Positions 15,579-25,028 of a stretch of 64,000 bases of DNA are shown here, piece by piece. The stretch is from Vibrio panuliri. GTDB lineage: Bacteria > Pseudomonadota > Gammaproteobacteria > Enterobacterales > Vibrionaceae. The DNA lies in the NCBI RefSeq assembly GCF_009938205.1, contig NZ_AP019654.1, positions 2,046,001 to 2,110,000 of the forward strand, read 5' to 3'. The notes under the pieces are model-generated. The model was not told the origin of the DNA and ran no database searches. It worked only from the letters and a program-made list of their open reading frames with translations. Position 1 is the first letter of the stretch. Each line of letters starts with the position of its first letter. The translations under genes were made by a program, and so were the position numbers.

Positions 15579-18500
15579 ATGAAGATCAAACTTTTGGCCA
15601 GCACAGTGTCAATTTTGCTGGCCACTGGCTGCAACGATGAAAGCATAACGCTTTCATCCTCTGATAATCCTGATATCGTCGTACCAAGTAATTATCTAGC
15701 GACACTCGAAGTGGGCAATCAAACCATTGTCGGTGATGTCGTCTGTAATGATATCAATTTGGATCATACTGGCAGCGTAAAGTTGGCTTATGGTGAGGAA
15801 GTCACTTGCCTATTTGGTCAAGTAGAGCTTGGACACTTTGCTGCCATCGAAGCGGAGCCTACCCCATCAAAGCTTGATTCGCTGGCAAGAAAAAAACTGA
15901 CTATTTCCGGCCCTTTCTCTGACAATGCGCACCGCGTATTAAAAAAAATTGACGCGTGCCCTACTCAAACCAGCATTTGCTTACAAGCCATTGATAGTAT
16001 TGATATTGAAGAGGTCTACAATAACCTTAACAACCAAGAGTTGGTGCAAGATTTCCTCACACCTAAACCAGAAGAAAATACTGGCGAAGCCCCTTCTTCC
16101 CACGTAGACGATACAGTCGTACCAGAAGTCACTGAAGGGACAGAAGACGATAAGTTTGGACAAGAGGGAGCATTTGTCTCTCCCAACGTAGAAAATAACT
16201 TAGCTTATCAACCCAATCCAGAGAACCCAATTTACACCATTGCTTCGCTGACCGATGCAGAAGGTCGACCGATCGTCGGCATCCAGTTTTACACTCACAG
16301 TAAACAAGGCATCACCAGCGACAAGGGCGAGTTTGAGTTCGTTTGGGGTGAAGATATCACCTTCGGTATTGATACATTTACATTTGGTAAAGTCAAAGGT
16401 AACCAAGTCACTTTTAAACTCAGTGACGTCACGTCAAATCCACTTATCAAGCAAAACATTCAACATCTGCTTGAACGCTATGACACAGACACTCAACTCG
16501 ATACCATCACAATGGGAGAAGAGGTGCATCGAGTCTTTGCTCTCTACCCAAATGTGGTGAATGAGGCGATTAACCTCAGTTTGCCAAGCAAATCAAACCT
16601 GCTCGATGAACAAGGTAATCCCACGGAATTTTTCACACCGGATGAGTTTATAGCACAGTTTGATCGGGGTCTTGCAGCACTGATTGACGCCCAACTCTAT
16701 AAACCAACAAGCTACCAATTTAGCCAGATGTTTGAGCCAACCAAAACCGTACCTCTGCATTCTGGTGGCTACGTAACCAAAACGCTTCAAGCGCTTTACC
16801 AAGGTGTTGATCAGTTCCACGTGTTTCATGACACCTACTCTTGGTATGGTGCCAGCGGCGAAGCTCGTGGACAACGCGCGCTCAACTTGTCGAACCGTGC
16901 TTTCCCAATCATGATGGCACGCAACGATAACAGTCATTGGTTAGGTATTGGTCAAGAAGCCGCTTGGACACGCGGTGCTGGCAGCGATAAAAAAGCTTAC
17001 TTTGTCGATGCAACCGTGTTGGACGCAGATGCCACGATTACACTAGAACGCCCAATGGAGTTGGTGGCAGACAATATCACCTTTAACCTGCCATTTGTTA
17101 CCAGTGGTGAAATTGGCAAAGGAAAAGTGGTTTATATGGGCAACTCGATGTACCCAAGTATCCTCTCTTGCCCAGACAACTATTGGGCAGGTGCGGAGTT
17201 AACCATTAATGGCGAAGAAAAACGCTGCATTTATAAAGGTACAGTAGCAGAACAACAGGCTGATAGTCGCAACGACAACGGCTCAATGGCGGCATTTTTC
17301 ACCAACATGTTTGAATGGTTTGATGCAGATTATAGAACCAAGGCTATCGCTTCTAATATTGAACTTGGTTATGCGTTTGAAACTTGGCACAAAGACAAAA
17401 CCTACCCGTTCTTCGTTGACGCGACATTTGGCATCAACCATTTCGAGTTTTACTCAACCAACCAGTTTGGTGATCTTGACCCTGACACCACACCAATTTT
17501 GCTATTGCAAGGTTATCAGCAGCTTACAAGCGGCTATGATAGCAAGGCAACCATGGCAAACATTGATGAACCAATTCTAACGCCAGACGACATCAGTGAC
17601 TTAGTTCGCTACGTTACCAACGGTGGTAATATTCTTGTGATGGAAGCAATTGGACCACGCAACCCTGAGCCGATTGCTCGCTTATTCGATTCTGCAGGTA
17701 TGGTCGTCGGTGAAAGCAATACCGTCATTACTCGACAAGCTTACTGTGGCTCAAGCTACTTCTGTCATGGTGATAGTATTACGCCTAATTTACACGCTCA
17801 GTTAAGCGGTGGATTAGTGGTTTATGAGCGCTACGCCGATACCTCAAACATCACCATAAAGAAAAAAGAAAATGGTCAAGGCACGGTAGTATGGCCAGGG
17901 CCGGTTGACATGCCAACACTTGAAATTCCTCGCTTTAAAGATGAAAACAATCAAGCAACTGGTGAGTACGCCTTCTTTGCAGTCAAGGATGAGAAAGAGC
18001 GCGCTCAAGCTATAGAGAAAATCCAAGCAGAGTTTCCTGGAGTGCCGGTCTGTAAAGACGAGTACCCATATGAAGTCAACTGTATTGAGTATCGCGAAGG
18101 CCATGGAATCCAAACCCGCGGTAACTATGAACGCCCAGACTTTACGCGCTACCCGATGAGCAGTGTGGTCGTTGATGCGATGGTCAAGGCTGCTAATCTG
18201 GGTGACAACCTTGTTGCGCTCTACAATCACGAACTCTACTACCGCACTAAAGCGACACAAGGTAAACGCCTACCAAGTGCCGAATTGAATGCGGTTTACG
18301 ATAACCTGTCGATCTGGTTATGGAATAATGAGGACTATCTGTACGAAAGCACGGTCCAGCATGATGAGTTGGGCTTCAAAACACTGGTACAGTTCCTAAA
18401 CTGCTACACCAGTAATGAACATCAAACTGGTGCCGATGTCTCTTGTCCTGCCGCATTAGGTCAATCACTGGTCGAATACGGCCTTCTTCACGCCAATGGC

Positions 18501-19967
18501 GAGCTTAACCCAAGTTATCCATTAAATTACATGGAGAAACCATTAACGCGTATCATGTTGGGACGCTCTTATTGGGATCATGATATCAAGGTTGATACCA
18601 CCCGTTACCCGGGGCGTCCTCAAAATCAAACAACGTCTGCTGAGGTAGAAATTCAAACCTATCAAAACCCAGTGACCTTTGCGGCTAACAATCGCCAAGC
18701 AACCGGTTTGTGGGCACCACAGCTTGAAGAAGTGCGCGTCACTGGTGGTACGGCGGGTACCATCACTGTTGCTTTAGTTGACGACCTTACTGGCCGCAAC
18801 AATCACGAAATGGCATTAAATCGCCCTCCTCGTGTCGAAAGCAACTTCGATTACGACGGCCAATCTCTTACGTTCACCGTACCTTACGGCGGACTGATTT
18901 ATATCTCACCAACCGCCAGCGATCAGCAACAGACTGTCACTTACAGCTTTAGCAACGTTGTCAAAGGCTCCTACTGGAAACAAGGCAAATGGGTGCATGG
19001 CTATCATGAGGATGTACCGTTAGCCGATATTGATACTGGGCATTTTATCTACACTACGCCAGTCAAAAACGCCAGCAACGAGCAACATGTTGCCGAGTTT
19101 TCTGAGCAAATGAACCGCTTTGCAGACGCGGCGAGTGATTTTTATGGGCGAGACCAAGATGCCTTAACAGGCAATCATCGTCGCTTTACCAGCCCTGAAG
19201 TATTACCAGATCACCGCCATCATTTTGTTAATGATCGCCAGATCTCTATTGGCGCTGCGCACTCCGGTTACCCAGTACAAAGTGCCTCTTTCAACGTTGA
19301 CGCAACAACCATACCGACCAACCCCGTCAACGACTGGCTACTTTGGCATGAAGTTGGACATAACCTTGCCGCAGCTCCATTTAATGTTGCAGGTTCAACG
19401 GAAGTGACCAACAACATTCTGGCTCTTTATATGCAGGAACAGCGTGAAGACTTACCGGAGATGACTCGTGTCAAACTGGACATCCAGAAAGTAGGCCACT
19501 GGATGTCAATGCACGGAGGAAACGCATGGAGTGAAGCAGACGCAGGGCTTCGTTTGGTGATGTTTGCCCAACTCAAATTGTGGGCTGATGAGCACTTCGA
19601 TATCCAAGATTGGTACCAAGATGGCTCAGCGATCCCTTCAATTTATAGCGACGACCAAGGTTGGAACTTGTATAAGCTGATGCATCGTAAGGCGCGTGAA
19701 GAAACCTTCTTCGGTGAAACAAACTACTGCCGCCAGCAAAGTACTGGTTTAAACGCTAGCGATACTATGATGCTCTGCGCGTCTTACGCGTCAGGGTTCG
19801 ATTTAGGAGACTTCTTTGAACAATGGAACCCTGGTGAAGTAAAAGCCGATCTGCCAAATGGTGAGAGCGATTACAGCGGCGGTATTACAGAGCAGGGTCG
19901 ACAAGCGCTTCAACGACTCAACTTACCTACCGCCCCACGTTCAGCGCTGAGTTATAACTCTTTGTAA
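15579..19967 (+). CDS. acfD: AcfD/SslE-type M60 metalloprotease lipoprotein
   Basis: Large secreted lipoprotein, 1462 aa, of the accessory colonization factor AcfD / SslE (YghJ) family, whose enteric member degrades mucins and is exported by the type II system. The N-terminus is a lipoprotein signal ending LLATGC (Cys 18). Acidic low-complexity stretches lie near residues 160-205. The M60-like domain carries the zinc motif HEVGHN at about residue 1256 with a downstream Glu (STEVTNN), so it should be active. It is a little shorter than AcfD/SslE (about 1520 aa). Monocistronic, with its own terminator. No acf or tcp genes are next to it, unlike the V. cholerae pathogenicity island setting. Surface attachment is inferred from the lipobox and the family. 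Confidence 0.9.
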   Translation: MKIKLLASTVSILLATGCNDESITLSSSDNPDIVVPSNYLATLEVGNQTIVGDVVCNDINLDHTGSVKLAYGEEVTCLFGQVELGHFAAIEAEPTPSKLDSLARKKLTISGPFSDNAHRVLKKIDACPTQTSICLQAIDSIDIEEVYNNLNNQELVQDFLTPKPEENTGEAPSSHVDDTVVPEVTEGTEDDKFGQEGAFVSPNVENNLAYQPNPENPIYTIASLTDAEGRPIVGIQFYTHSKQGITSDKGEFEFVWGEDITFGIDTFTFGKVKGNQVTFKLSDVTSNPLIKQNIQHLLERYDTDTQLDTITMGEEVHRVFALYPNVVNEAINLSLPSKSNLLDEQGNPTEFFTPDEFIAQFDRGLAALIDAQLYKPTSYQFSQMFEPTKTVPLHSGGYVTKTLQALYQGVDQFHVFHDTYSWYGASGEARGQRALNLSNRAFPIMMARNDNSHWLGIGQEAAWTRGAGSDKKAYFVDATVLDADATITLERPMELVADNITFNLPFVTSGEIGKGKVVYMGNSMYPSILSCPDNYWAGAELTINGEEKRCIYKGTVAEQQADSRNDNGSMAAFFTNMFEWFDADYRTKAIASNIELGYAFETWHKDKTYPFFVDATFGINHFEFYSTNQFGDLDPDTTPILLLQGYQQLTSGYDSKATMANIDEPILTPDDISDLVRYVTNGGNILVMEAIGPRNPEPIARLFDSAGMVVGESNTVITRQAYCGSSYFCHGDSITPNLHAQLSGGLVVYERYADTSNITIKKKENGQGTVVWPGPVDMPTLEIPRFKDENNQATGEYAFFAVKDEKERAQAIEKIQAEFPGVPVCKDEYPYEVNCIEYREGHGIQTRGNYERPDFTRYPMSSVVVDAMVKAANLGDNLVALYNHELYYRTKATQGKRLPSAELNAVYDNLSIWLWNNEDYLYESTVQHDELGFKTLVQFLNCYTSNEHQTGADVSCPAALGQSLVEYGLLHANGELNPSYPLNYMEKPLTRIMLGRSYWDHDIKVDTTRYPGRPQNQTTSAEVEIQTYQNPVTFAANNRQATGLWAPQLEEVRVTGGTAGTITVALVDDLTGRNNHEMALNRPPRVESNFDYDGQSLTFTVPYGGLIYISPTASDQQQTVTYSFSNVVKGSYWKQGKWVHGYHEDVPLADIDTGHFIYTTPVKNASNEQHVAEFSEQMNRFADAASDFYGRDQDALTGNHRRFTSPEVLPDHRHHFVNDRQISIGAAHSGYPVQSASFNVDATTIPTNPVNDWLLWHEVGHNLAAAPFNVAGSTEVTNNILALYMQEQREDLPEMTRVKLDIQKVGHWMSMHGGNAWSEADAGLRLVMFAQLKLWADEHFDIQDWYQDGSAIPSIYSDDQGWNLYKLMHRKAREETFFGETNYCRQQSTGLNASDTMMLCASYASGFDLGDFFEQWNPGEVKADLPNGESDYSGGITEQGRQALQRLNLPTAPRSALSYNSL

Positions 19968-19987
19968 AACGATAACTCTAACTTCTC

Positions 19988-20016
19988 AAACGGCTACTTT
20001 ATGTAGCCGTTTTTAT
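19988..20016 (+). terminator. Terminator of acfD
   Basis: AACGGCTAC-TTTAT-GTAGCCGTTTTTA hairpin with T-tail after the acfD stop; it reaches the stop codon of the convergent HD-domain gene and may act on both strands. Confidence 0.85.
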
Positions 20017-20648
20017 ACCTCGCCTGCCAATTGCGCTAAATATTGACGCATAAACTCTGTACGCTTCTCACCTTCACGACGAGCAGAGTCAGTGCACATG
20101 GTGTCTTTTAGCGTAAACAACTTGGTATAAAAATGATCAACCGAATAGAGGCGATCATCTGGATCACGCTGCTGACAAAATGGGTCTTGCGGATTATACA
20201 AAGCCACGCCTAAGGCTGTGCCGACTTGAATACAACGCGCCACACCAATTGCGCCCAATGCATCCAATCTGTCTGCGTCTTGAACAACCTCCGCCTCAAG
20301 CGTTTTGGGAATCACTTTGGCACTGAAACTATGCGCAACAATCGCATGATGTATGTCCTGAAAATACTCAGCAGGGTATCCAAGTTGCTGGAGAAATAGG
20401 ATCGCTTTATCCGCAGCTAAGTGGGAGCTTTTCGCTCGGTCAGGATGATTTTTTGCCAACGAAACACAGTCATGCAGATAAGCCGCAGGTACGACAACTT
20501 CTAGTTGCGCTCCTTCATTTTGAGCCAGTTGTTTAGCGGTGCGAACAACGCGCAGCACATGGGCAATATCGTGGGCGGGGTCTTGAAGCATCTGCGCTTT
20601 TGCGTATTCAAGTAGGCTATTTTCGTAATGGTCGATGGACAAAGTCAT
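20013..20648 (-). CDS. HD-domain phosphohydrolase (YedJ-like)
   Basis: Cytoplasmic metal-dependent HD-superfamily hydrolase, 211 aa. The metal-binding set is visible in order: H in AHDIAHVLRV (about residue 26), HD in AAYLHDCV and D in VQDADRLDALGAIG. The end of the protein (FMRQYLAQL) also fits the YedJ group. The substrate of this group is not established. Its ATG overlaps the stop of the upstream acetyltransferase gene, so the two form an operon. Confidence 0.82.
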   Translation of the reverse strand: MTLSIDHYENSLLEYAKAQMLQDPAHDIAHVLRVVRTAKQLAQNEGAQLEVVVPAAYLHDCVSLAKNHPDRAKSSHLAADKAILFLQQLGYPAEYFQDIHHAIVAHSFSAKVIPKTLEAEVVQDADRLDALGAIGVARCIQVGTALGVALYNPQDPFCQQRDPDDRLYSVDHFYTKLFTLKDTMCTDSARREGEKRTEFMRQYLAQLAGEV

Positions 20649-21103
20649 TGTTCACTCTCCAACGAGATAGAGAGCCGCAACATATCTTGATGTTGAATAC
20701 CGTGCTCGTAGATGGGTTCAGGATAATGATCGACAAAGTGATTTTTGATCACGCCGTCAACGCGAAAACCTAGCCGTTGGTAATAAGTCAATTGATAACC
20801 AAAAGTGCCTGTCCCGAGTTCAACTCGCGTTATCGCTTTTAGCGACAGCTGCGCTAAAACGAACTTAAGAAGTTGTGACCCTATGCCTTGCTGTTGCCAT
20901 TGCGGATAGACGGCAATATTGAATATTTCAGCAACTGAGGCCGATGTCGCCTTAACGACACACGCGGCGAGAATTTGAGAGTTATCTTGTGCAATGAAAC
21001 ACCAGCTACCATCAAGGTATGACGCGATACTTTGCCAGTCGGGATCGGCTTCAAGCAATAGATCTTGTGGCAACACAGTATACGAACACTCTAAGAATTC
21101 CAT
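20645..21103 (-). CDS. GNAT-family N-acetyltransferase
   Basis: 152-aa GNAT fold protein. The acetyl-CoA binding motif A is YPQWQQQGIGSQLLKFV (Q/R-x-x-G-x-G) and the C-terminal YYQRLGFRVDG motif is typical. Substrate unknown. It is the first gene of an operon with the HD hydrolase (4-nt overlap). Confidence 0.82.
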   Translation of the reverse strand: MEFLECSYTVLPQDLLLEADPDWQSIASYLDGSWCFIAQDNSQILAACVVKATSASVAEIFNIAVYPQWQQQGIGSQLLKFVLAQLSLKAITRVELGTGTFGYQLTYYQRLGFRVDGVIKNHFVDHYPEPIYEHGIQHQDMLRLSISLESEQ

Positions 21104-21174
21104 CCTTACCTCATTGAATTGCTGTCGTTTATGGCAATACGCACTTTACCAATACGACGCATTCATCGCGAGAT

Positions 21175-21203
21175 AAAAAAAAGCGGCTCAACTGAGCCGC
21201 TTT
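21175..21203 (-). terminator. Terminator of cyuP
   Basis: Minus-strand AAAGCGGCTCA-GT-TGAGCCGCTTT hairpin followed by a T-run, 23 nt after the permease stop. Confidence 0.87.
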
Positions 21204-21225
21204 GGTACCACTGTTAATTATTCAA

Positions 21226-22554
21226 TTACATGAATGCTAGCAACGGAGAGATACAAAGTAGAATACCCGTTACAATAATCAAGTTCGTCGCTGCACCTTT
21301 GTATTTATTTAGGTGAGGCACTTTGTGAACTAGGTAAGCAGGGATCAAACAGCCAACCATACCGAAGATTGGGCTACAGATTGACGTAAACGATAGAATT
21401 GGAGCGTTTAGTGCAATTGCAGACCATGCAAGTAGGATGATAAATACGGTTACCAGCTTGTTTACTAGGTCCTTGTTGATTTGCGACTCATCACGGCTAC
21501 GAAGCAGAACGTTCATTGCTAGACCACGACATGCTTCTTGGAACGCAAGGAACACACCGAAGAAAGATGTCACTACTGCGAAGATGTTGATAACAATACC
21601 TGCTACAGTCGCCCAGCTACCTGGGAAGTAGTGTGCAATAATTGCTAGCGCAGAGATGTTTTTGTTCATCGCTTCAGTTGCTTGCTCTTGGCTAATCGCA
21701 AAAGTGAACGATACAGCGAAGAAGAACACGATAACAAACAAGATGCTAAATGCGATTTTCATTGCGCGCTCAGCTTTGTAACGAGCAACTTCAATTGATT
21801 TCTCGTGAGAACGGTAAGAAATCACCATTGGGCTTAGCGACTGGATAAACAAGATAGACGTTAGCGTAAATGGTAGTGTGATGATCGCGTCTTTTAGCAT
21901 CGGACCAAAGCTGCCGATAGCTGGAATGTTCGCCATATCCCAACGAGCCATTAGAAGAATACCCATCACAGCAACAAGAGATAGCACGGTTACAGCCATA
22001 AAGCCTGACAGTTTGAATAGTAGTTTCTCACCCTTAGAGCCAATAAATGCTAGTACGCAGATCAGTGCTAAACCATAGAACACGTTGTCATTTAGGTAGC
22101 CTTCAGTCACTCCGAAAGAGTGTAGGTATGAAGCACTATCGTTCGTTACCGCTAGAGAGTATACCAATACCCAGATAACCAACATTAGGAAGTAAAGAAC
22201 ACCTAATGCTACGCCCCAGTTTTTGCCGAGGTAACCTTCAATAACACCCGGGTAGTCAGTACATTTCTTTGATTCAGCTAAGGTATTGATAAACAGTTTT
22301 TGGAACAGGAACATGGCAGGGTAGCCAATGACCGAAGAAAGGAGGAATACCCAAAGCCCCATCACGCCTACTTGTACAGGCAGAAATACGATACCAGCAC
22401 CGATAGCCATACCGATACTCATTACTACCCAACCTACATCGACGCTGTCGAACTTGATGGCTTTTTGCCACTCTTGTTTGGTCATGTTTGCACGCTCATG
22501 GAGCGGTCTAGTGTCATTCGCGCCGGTAGGGACAGCTTGCATTGTTTCACTCAT
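21226..22554 (-). CDS. cyuP: HAAAP-family amino-acid permease, CyuP/DlsT-like
   Basis: Inner-membrane amino-acid transporter of the HAAAP/SdaC family, 442 aa with about 11 membrane helices and the N-terminal VGWVVMSIGMAIGAGIVFLP signature helix. E. coli CyuP (YhaO, also called DlsT) partners the cysteine desulfidase CyuA. Here a cyuA-type gene lies upstream in the same direction and a CyuR-type regulator beyond it, so cysteine (or serine) import is the likely role. The two genes are separated by 878 bp, so this gene probably has its own promoter; CTGAC-N4-ATCAA at 22740-22753 is an 8/10 FNR-like site. Confidence 0.82.
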   Translation of the reverse strand: MSETMQAVPTGANDTRPLHERANMTKQEWQKAIKFDSVDVGWVVMSIGMAIGAGIVFLPVQVGVMGLWVFLLSSVIGYPAMFLFQKLFINTLAESKKCTDYPGVIEGYLGKNWGVALGVLYFLMLVIWVLVYSLAVTNDSASYLHSFGVTEGYLNDNVFYGLALICVLAFIGSKGEKLLFKLSGFMAVTVLSLVAVMGILLMARWDMANIPAIGSFGPMLKDAIITLPFTLTSILFIQSLSPMVISYRSHEKSIEVARYKAERAMKIAFSILFVIVFFFAVSFTFAISQEQATEAMNKNISALAIIAHYFPGSWATVAGIVINIFAVVTSFFGVFLAFQEACRGLAMNVLLRSRDESQINKDLVNKLVTVFIILLAWSAIALNAPILSFTSICSPIFGMVGCLIPAYLVHKVPHLNKYKGAATNLIIVTGILLCISPLLAFM

Positions 22555-23220
22555 AATTAGATTCCATTTTGCTTGGTTTTTTATTTAGTATTCGCCGACA
22601 GATTACAGTGTCTGACTGGATTTGGTTAGGAGCATACTCGAGGTTTAGTAGAAATTGTTTATTAAAAATATCGTCAAAACAGCTTAAGGTAGGAAAAATT
22701 ACTATAAATAACCCTATTTTCTTTGATGGTTTCTTTGTACTGACATAGATCAATTGTCCTAAAATCTAATCACCAGCAAAATATGATCGACCTCACCTTT
22801 CAACATTTTTTATGTGCTAGATTTCGTACTCTCAGCACGAGAGCTTGTTCACACTTTTATTAATTAGCCACCGATTTAAAAAGCAAAAAGTCACTATTTT
22901 TCGGCAAATGTACATTTTTAAACTTTAAATTCAATATTTATCATATTATTTGAATGATTTTACGCTCACTATTCGACCATAAGTTAAAGTTGACCAAAGA
23001 CCTAGGTCATAAATAGCGTGACTTAAAATAGCAATAGTTACCATTTCAACCCTTTTAGCGAGTATCAGATACCAAATTCAAGCTGACCACACATAAGTCA
23101 GCGTTATTGAGCAATATCATTTGAGATAAATAGCTATTTAACACCCTAACCAACTACACACCAGAAAGTCACTAAACCGCCCCACCACCTCGCCGCAAGT
23201 TATAAGGACAAGTAGTAATA

Positions 23221-23354
23221 GGGACAGACACTTCAAGCAACTAGGACAGTCACAATTAAAACAGTCGATTAGATAACACGAAAAGAGAACGTTATTGAGT
23301 TACACGCAGTTAAAGGGACAGGCACTAGTGAAGAATAATAAGAGGGACAGACAC
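23221..23354. repeat. Cluster of GTGTCTGTCCC-type motifs
   Basis: Three copies in the same orientation: GGGACAGACAC at 23221, GGGACAGGCAC at 23315 and GGGACAGACAC at 23344, with a degenerate copy between. They match the motif that flanks the RAYT gene 2 kb away. Confidence 0.7.
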
Positions 23355-23367
23355 CGAACGGCAGGCA

Positions 23368-23411
23368 TAAAAAAACCAAGCTAACCGACCTAAAGGCAAG
23401 AGAGCTTGGTT
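23368..23411 (-). terminator. Terminator of cyuA
   Basis: Minus-strand arms AACCAAGCT (23403-23411) and AGCTTGGTT (23374-23382) with a 20-nt loop and a run of T. Confidence 0.8.
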
Positions 23412-23432
23412 TGAGAGGAAGATATTATCCGA

Positions 23433-24731
23433 TTACTTTTGCATCATAATATCGAGAATTTGCACATCAGTTTGAGTCATTGAACCATTTGCCAATGCCG
23501 ATAGGTTAACGATTGATGCATCTACATCGTTTGCCACAATGCCTTCATTGCCCGTTACACGGATACCATCAATAGCCATCAATGCTGATTTAACCGCTGA
23601 GCCTGCTGAAGATGACACTTTCATCGCACATGAAGTTTTTGCACCGTCACAAATCACACCAGCTACATCGCCAATCATGCTACAGATCGACGCACTAATT
23701 TGCTCAAAGTCACCACCCAGCAAATAAGTGATCGCAGCTGCAGAACCCATTGACGCTGTCGTTGCACCACACAATGCTGATAGTTTGTTCTGGTAGCTCT
23801 TCACATAGATTGCCATCAAGTGAGATAGCATAAGAGCTCGAATTGTTTGCTCTTCTGATGCTTTAAGGAAATCCGCTGCTGCAACCACTGGCATGGTAGC
23901 GGCGATCCCTTGGTTACCTGAGCCAGAGTTACTCATTGCTGGCTTCATTGCACCATCCATACGCGCATCTGATGCCGCAGATGTACGAATCAATACTTCT
24001 GTTAGCAAGCCACCAGATAGCAGACCACGCTCTTCATTTTTACGGAATGTGGCACCAATTTCTAAGCCATAGCGGCCAGAAAGACCTTCTTCAGACAACT
24101 CTGTGTTAAGAACTTTAGCTTGCTCGATAAAACGGATATCTTCTAGATCTGCGTTCATTGCGAAGTCGTAAACATCTTGCGCTGTCGCTTCATCAAATGG
24201 ATTTGTGCTTGGTGCACTCTCACCTTTCACTTGCGGTTCTGCTTTAAATACAGTGATACCATCTTCTTCGATTGCAACGATATTAGTGTGGCCATCGGCA
24301 ATGGTTACCGCAACACTGCGTTGTTGGTAAAACACTGTCACTTTTGCATAAAGGATATTAGAGACATCCGCGACACCCACTGAAACTTGCTTGTTTTCCA
24401 GCATCTGCTTCGCGATTGCGACATCTTCAGCGGTCACATTTTTAAGCACTTCTAGGTTAGCAGTGTGATCACCGGCGATAGCACCAATTGCGGCAGCCAT
24501 CGTTAAACCGACTGTGCCTGTTCCAGGGATGCCCACACCCATACCGTTTTTCATTAGGTTTGGTGACACGCTTGCTTCAATGTTTACTGAGCTAGCTTCG
24601 GCTTTTACACCTAGTCGATCAATAGCAATAGCTGTCGCTAATGCTACAGAGACTGGTTCAGTACAGCCTAGTGCAGGGACGACTTCACGGTTGATTACAT
24701 CAATAAATAAAGGCCATAGGTGTTGTTTCAT
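23433..24731 (-). CDS. cyuA: L-cysteine desulfidase family protein (CyuA/YhaM)
   Basis: Serine-dehydratase-alpha-like (UPF0597) enzyme, 432 aa. E. coli CyuA (YhaM) breaks cysteine down to pyruvate, ammonia and sulfide. Landmarks are VVPALGCTEPVSVALA near residue 15, NGMGVGIPGTG, the central GSGNQGIAATMPV and the Cys-rich ICDGAKTSCAMKV; the conserved Cys residues would ligate the Fe-S cluster of this family. Cytoplasmic. Transcribed away from a CyuR-type Lrp/AsnC regulator, with a CRP-like site between the two. Assignment as cysteine desulfidase rests on family and context. Confidence 0.87.
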   Translation of the reverse strand: MKQHLWPLFIDVINREVVPALGCTEPVSVALATAIAIDRLGVKAEASSVNIEASVSPNLMKNGMGVGIPGTGTVGLTMAAAIGAIAGDHTANLEVLKNVTAEDVAIAKQMLENKQVSVGVADVSNILYAKVTVFYQQRSVAVTIADGHTNIVAIEEDGITVFKAEPQVKGESAPSTNPFDEATAQDVYDFAMNADLEDIRFIEQAKVLNTELSEEGLSGRYGLEIGATFRKNEERGLLSGGLLTEVLIRTSAASDARMDGAMKPAMSNSGSGNQGIAATMPVVAAADFLKASEEQTIRALMLSHLMAIYVKSYQNKLSALCGATTASMGSAAAITYLLGGDFEQISASICSMIGDVAGVICDGAKTSCAMKVSSSAGSAVKSALMAIDGIRVTGNEGIVANDVDASIVNLSALANGSMTQTDVQILDIMMQK

Positions 24732-25028
24732 GTATTGGCTCGCTTCCAGTAATAGTTATAGCTTTGGGTCAGAGGGACCGCGATTTAGTTCTATTCTAAT
24801 TCAATACTTGAAGAAATTTTTTGCCAATTTTTCTCGATTTTAGTCAATATAGAGAAAATTTTCCTACCAAAGCATTGCTAAAATAACGATAATCAACGCA
24901 AACAAAATCATATGTGGCCTAGCTTCACGACAAAAACACAATGAGTGATCTTGATCACGAAAATTCCCTGATTTTGTGAATTTATAGTAAATATTACTTA
25001 TCAACTTTATGAGCAATGTGAGGACAAG
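24732..25028. other. Divergent promoter region cyuA / cyuR
   Basis: 297 bp of A+T-rich DNA between the two start codons, which must hold both promoters. It contains the CRP-like site at 24944-24959. I cannot assign a CyuR operator with certainty. Confidence 0.6.
24944..24959. promoter_or_regulatory. CRP-like site between cyuA and cyuR
   Basis: AGTGA-TCTTGA-TCACG, 8 of 10 consensus half-site bases and a perfect 14-bp palindromic core GTGATC-TT-GATCAC. Confidence 0.5.

Larger units (their letters stand above)
22555..23432. other. Long intergenic region between cyuP and cyuA with RAYT-type motifs
   Basis: An 878-bp A+T-rich gap with no credible gene. The cyuP-proximal part should carry the cyuP promoter. 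The cyuA-proximal part holds three good copies of GGGACA[GA][AG]CAC (23221-23231, 23315-23325, 23344-23354) and degenerate ones (AAGGACAAG near 23204, AGGACAGTCAC near 23243), followed by the cyuA terminator. Confidence 0.7.

Noticed and set aside
16138..16149. GGGACAGAAGAC inside acfD as a RAYT-type motif
   Set aside because: Only the first eight bases match; it encodes an acidic Glu-Gly-Thr-Glu-Asp stretch of the gene and is likely chance.
22529..22536. GGGACAGC at the start of cyuP as a RAYT-type motif
   Set aside because: Only seven bases match and it is coding sequence; not counted among the copies.
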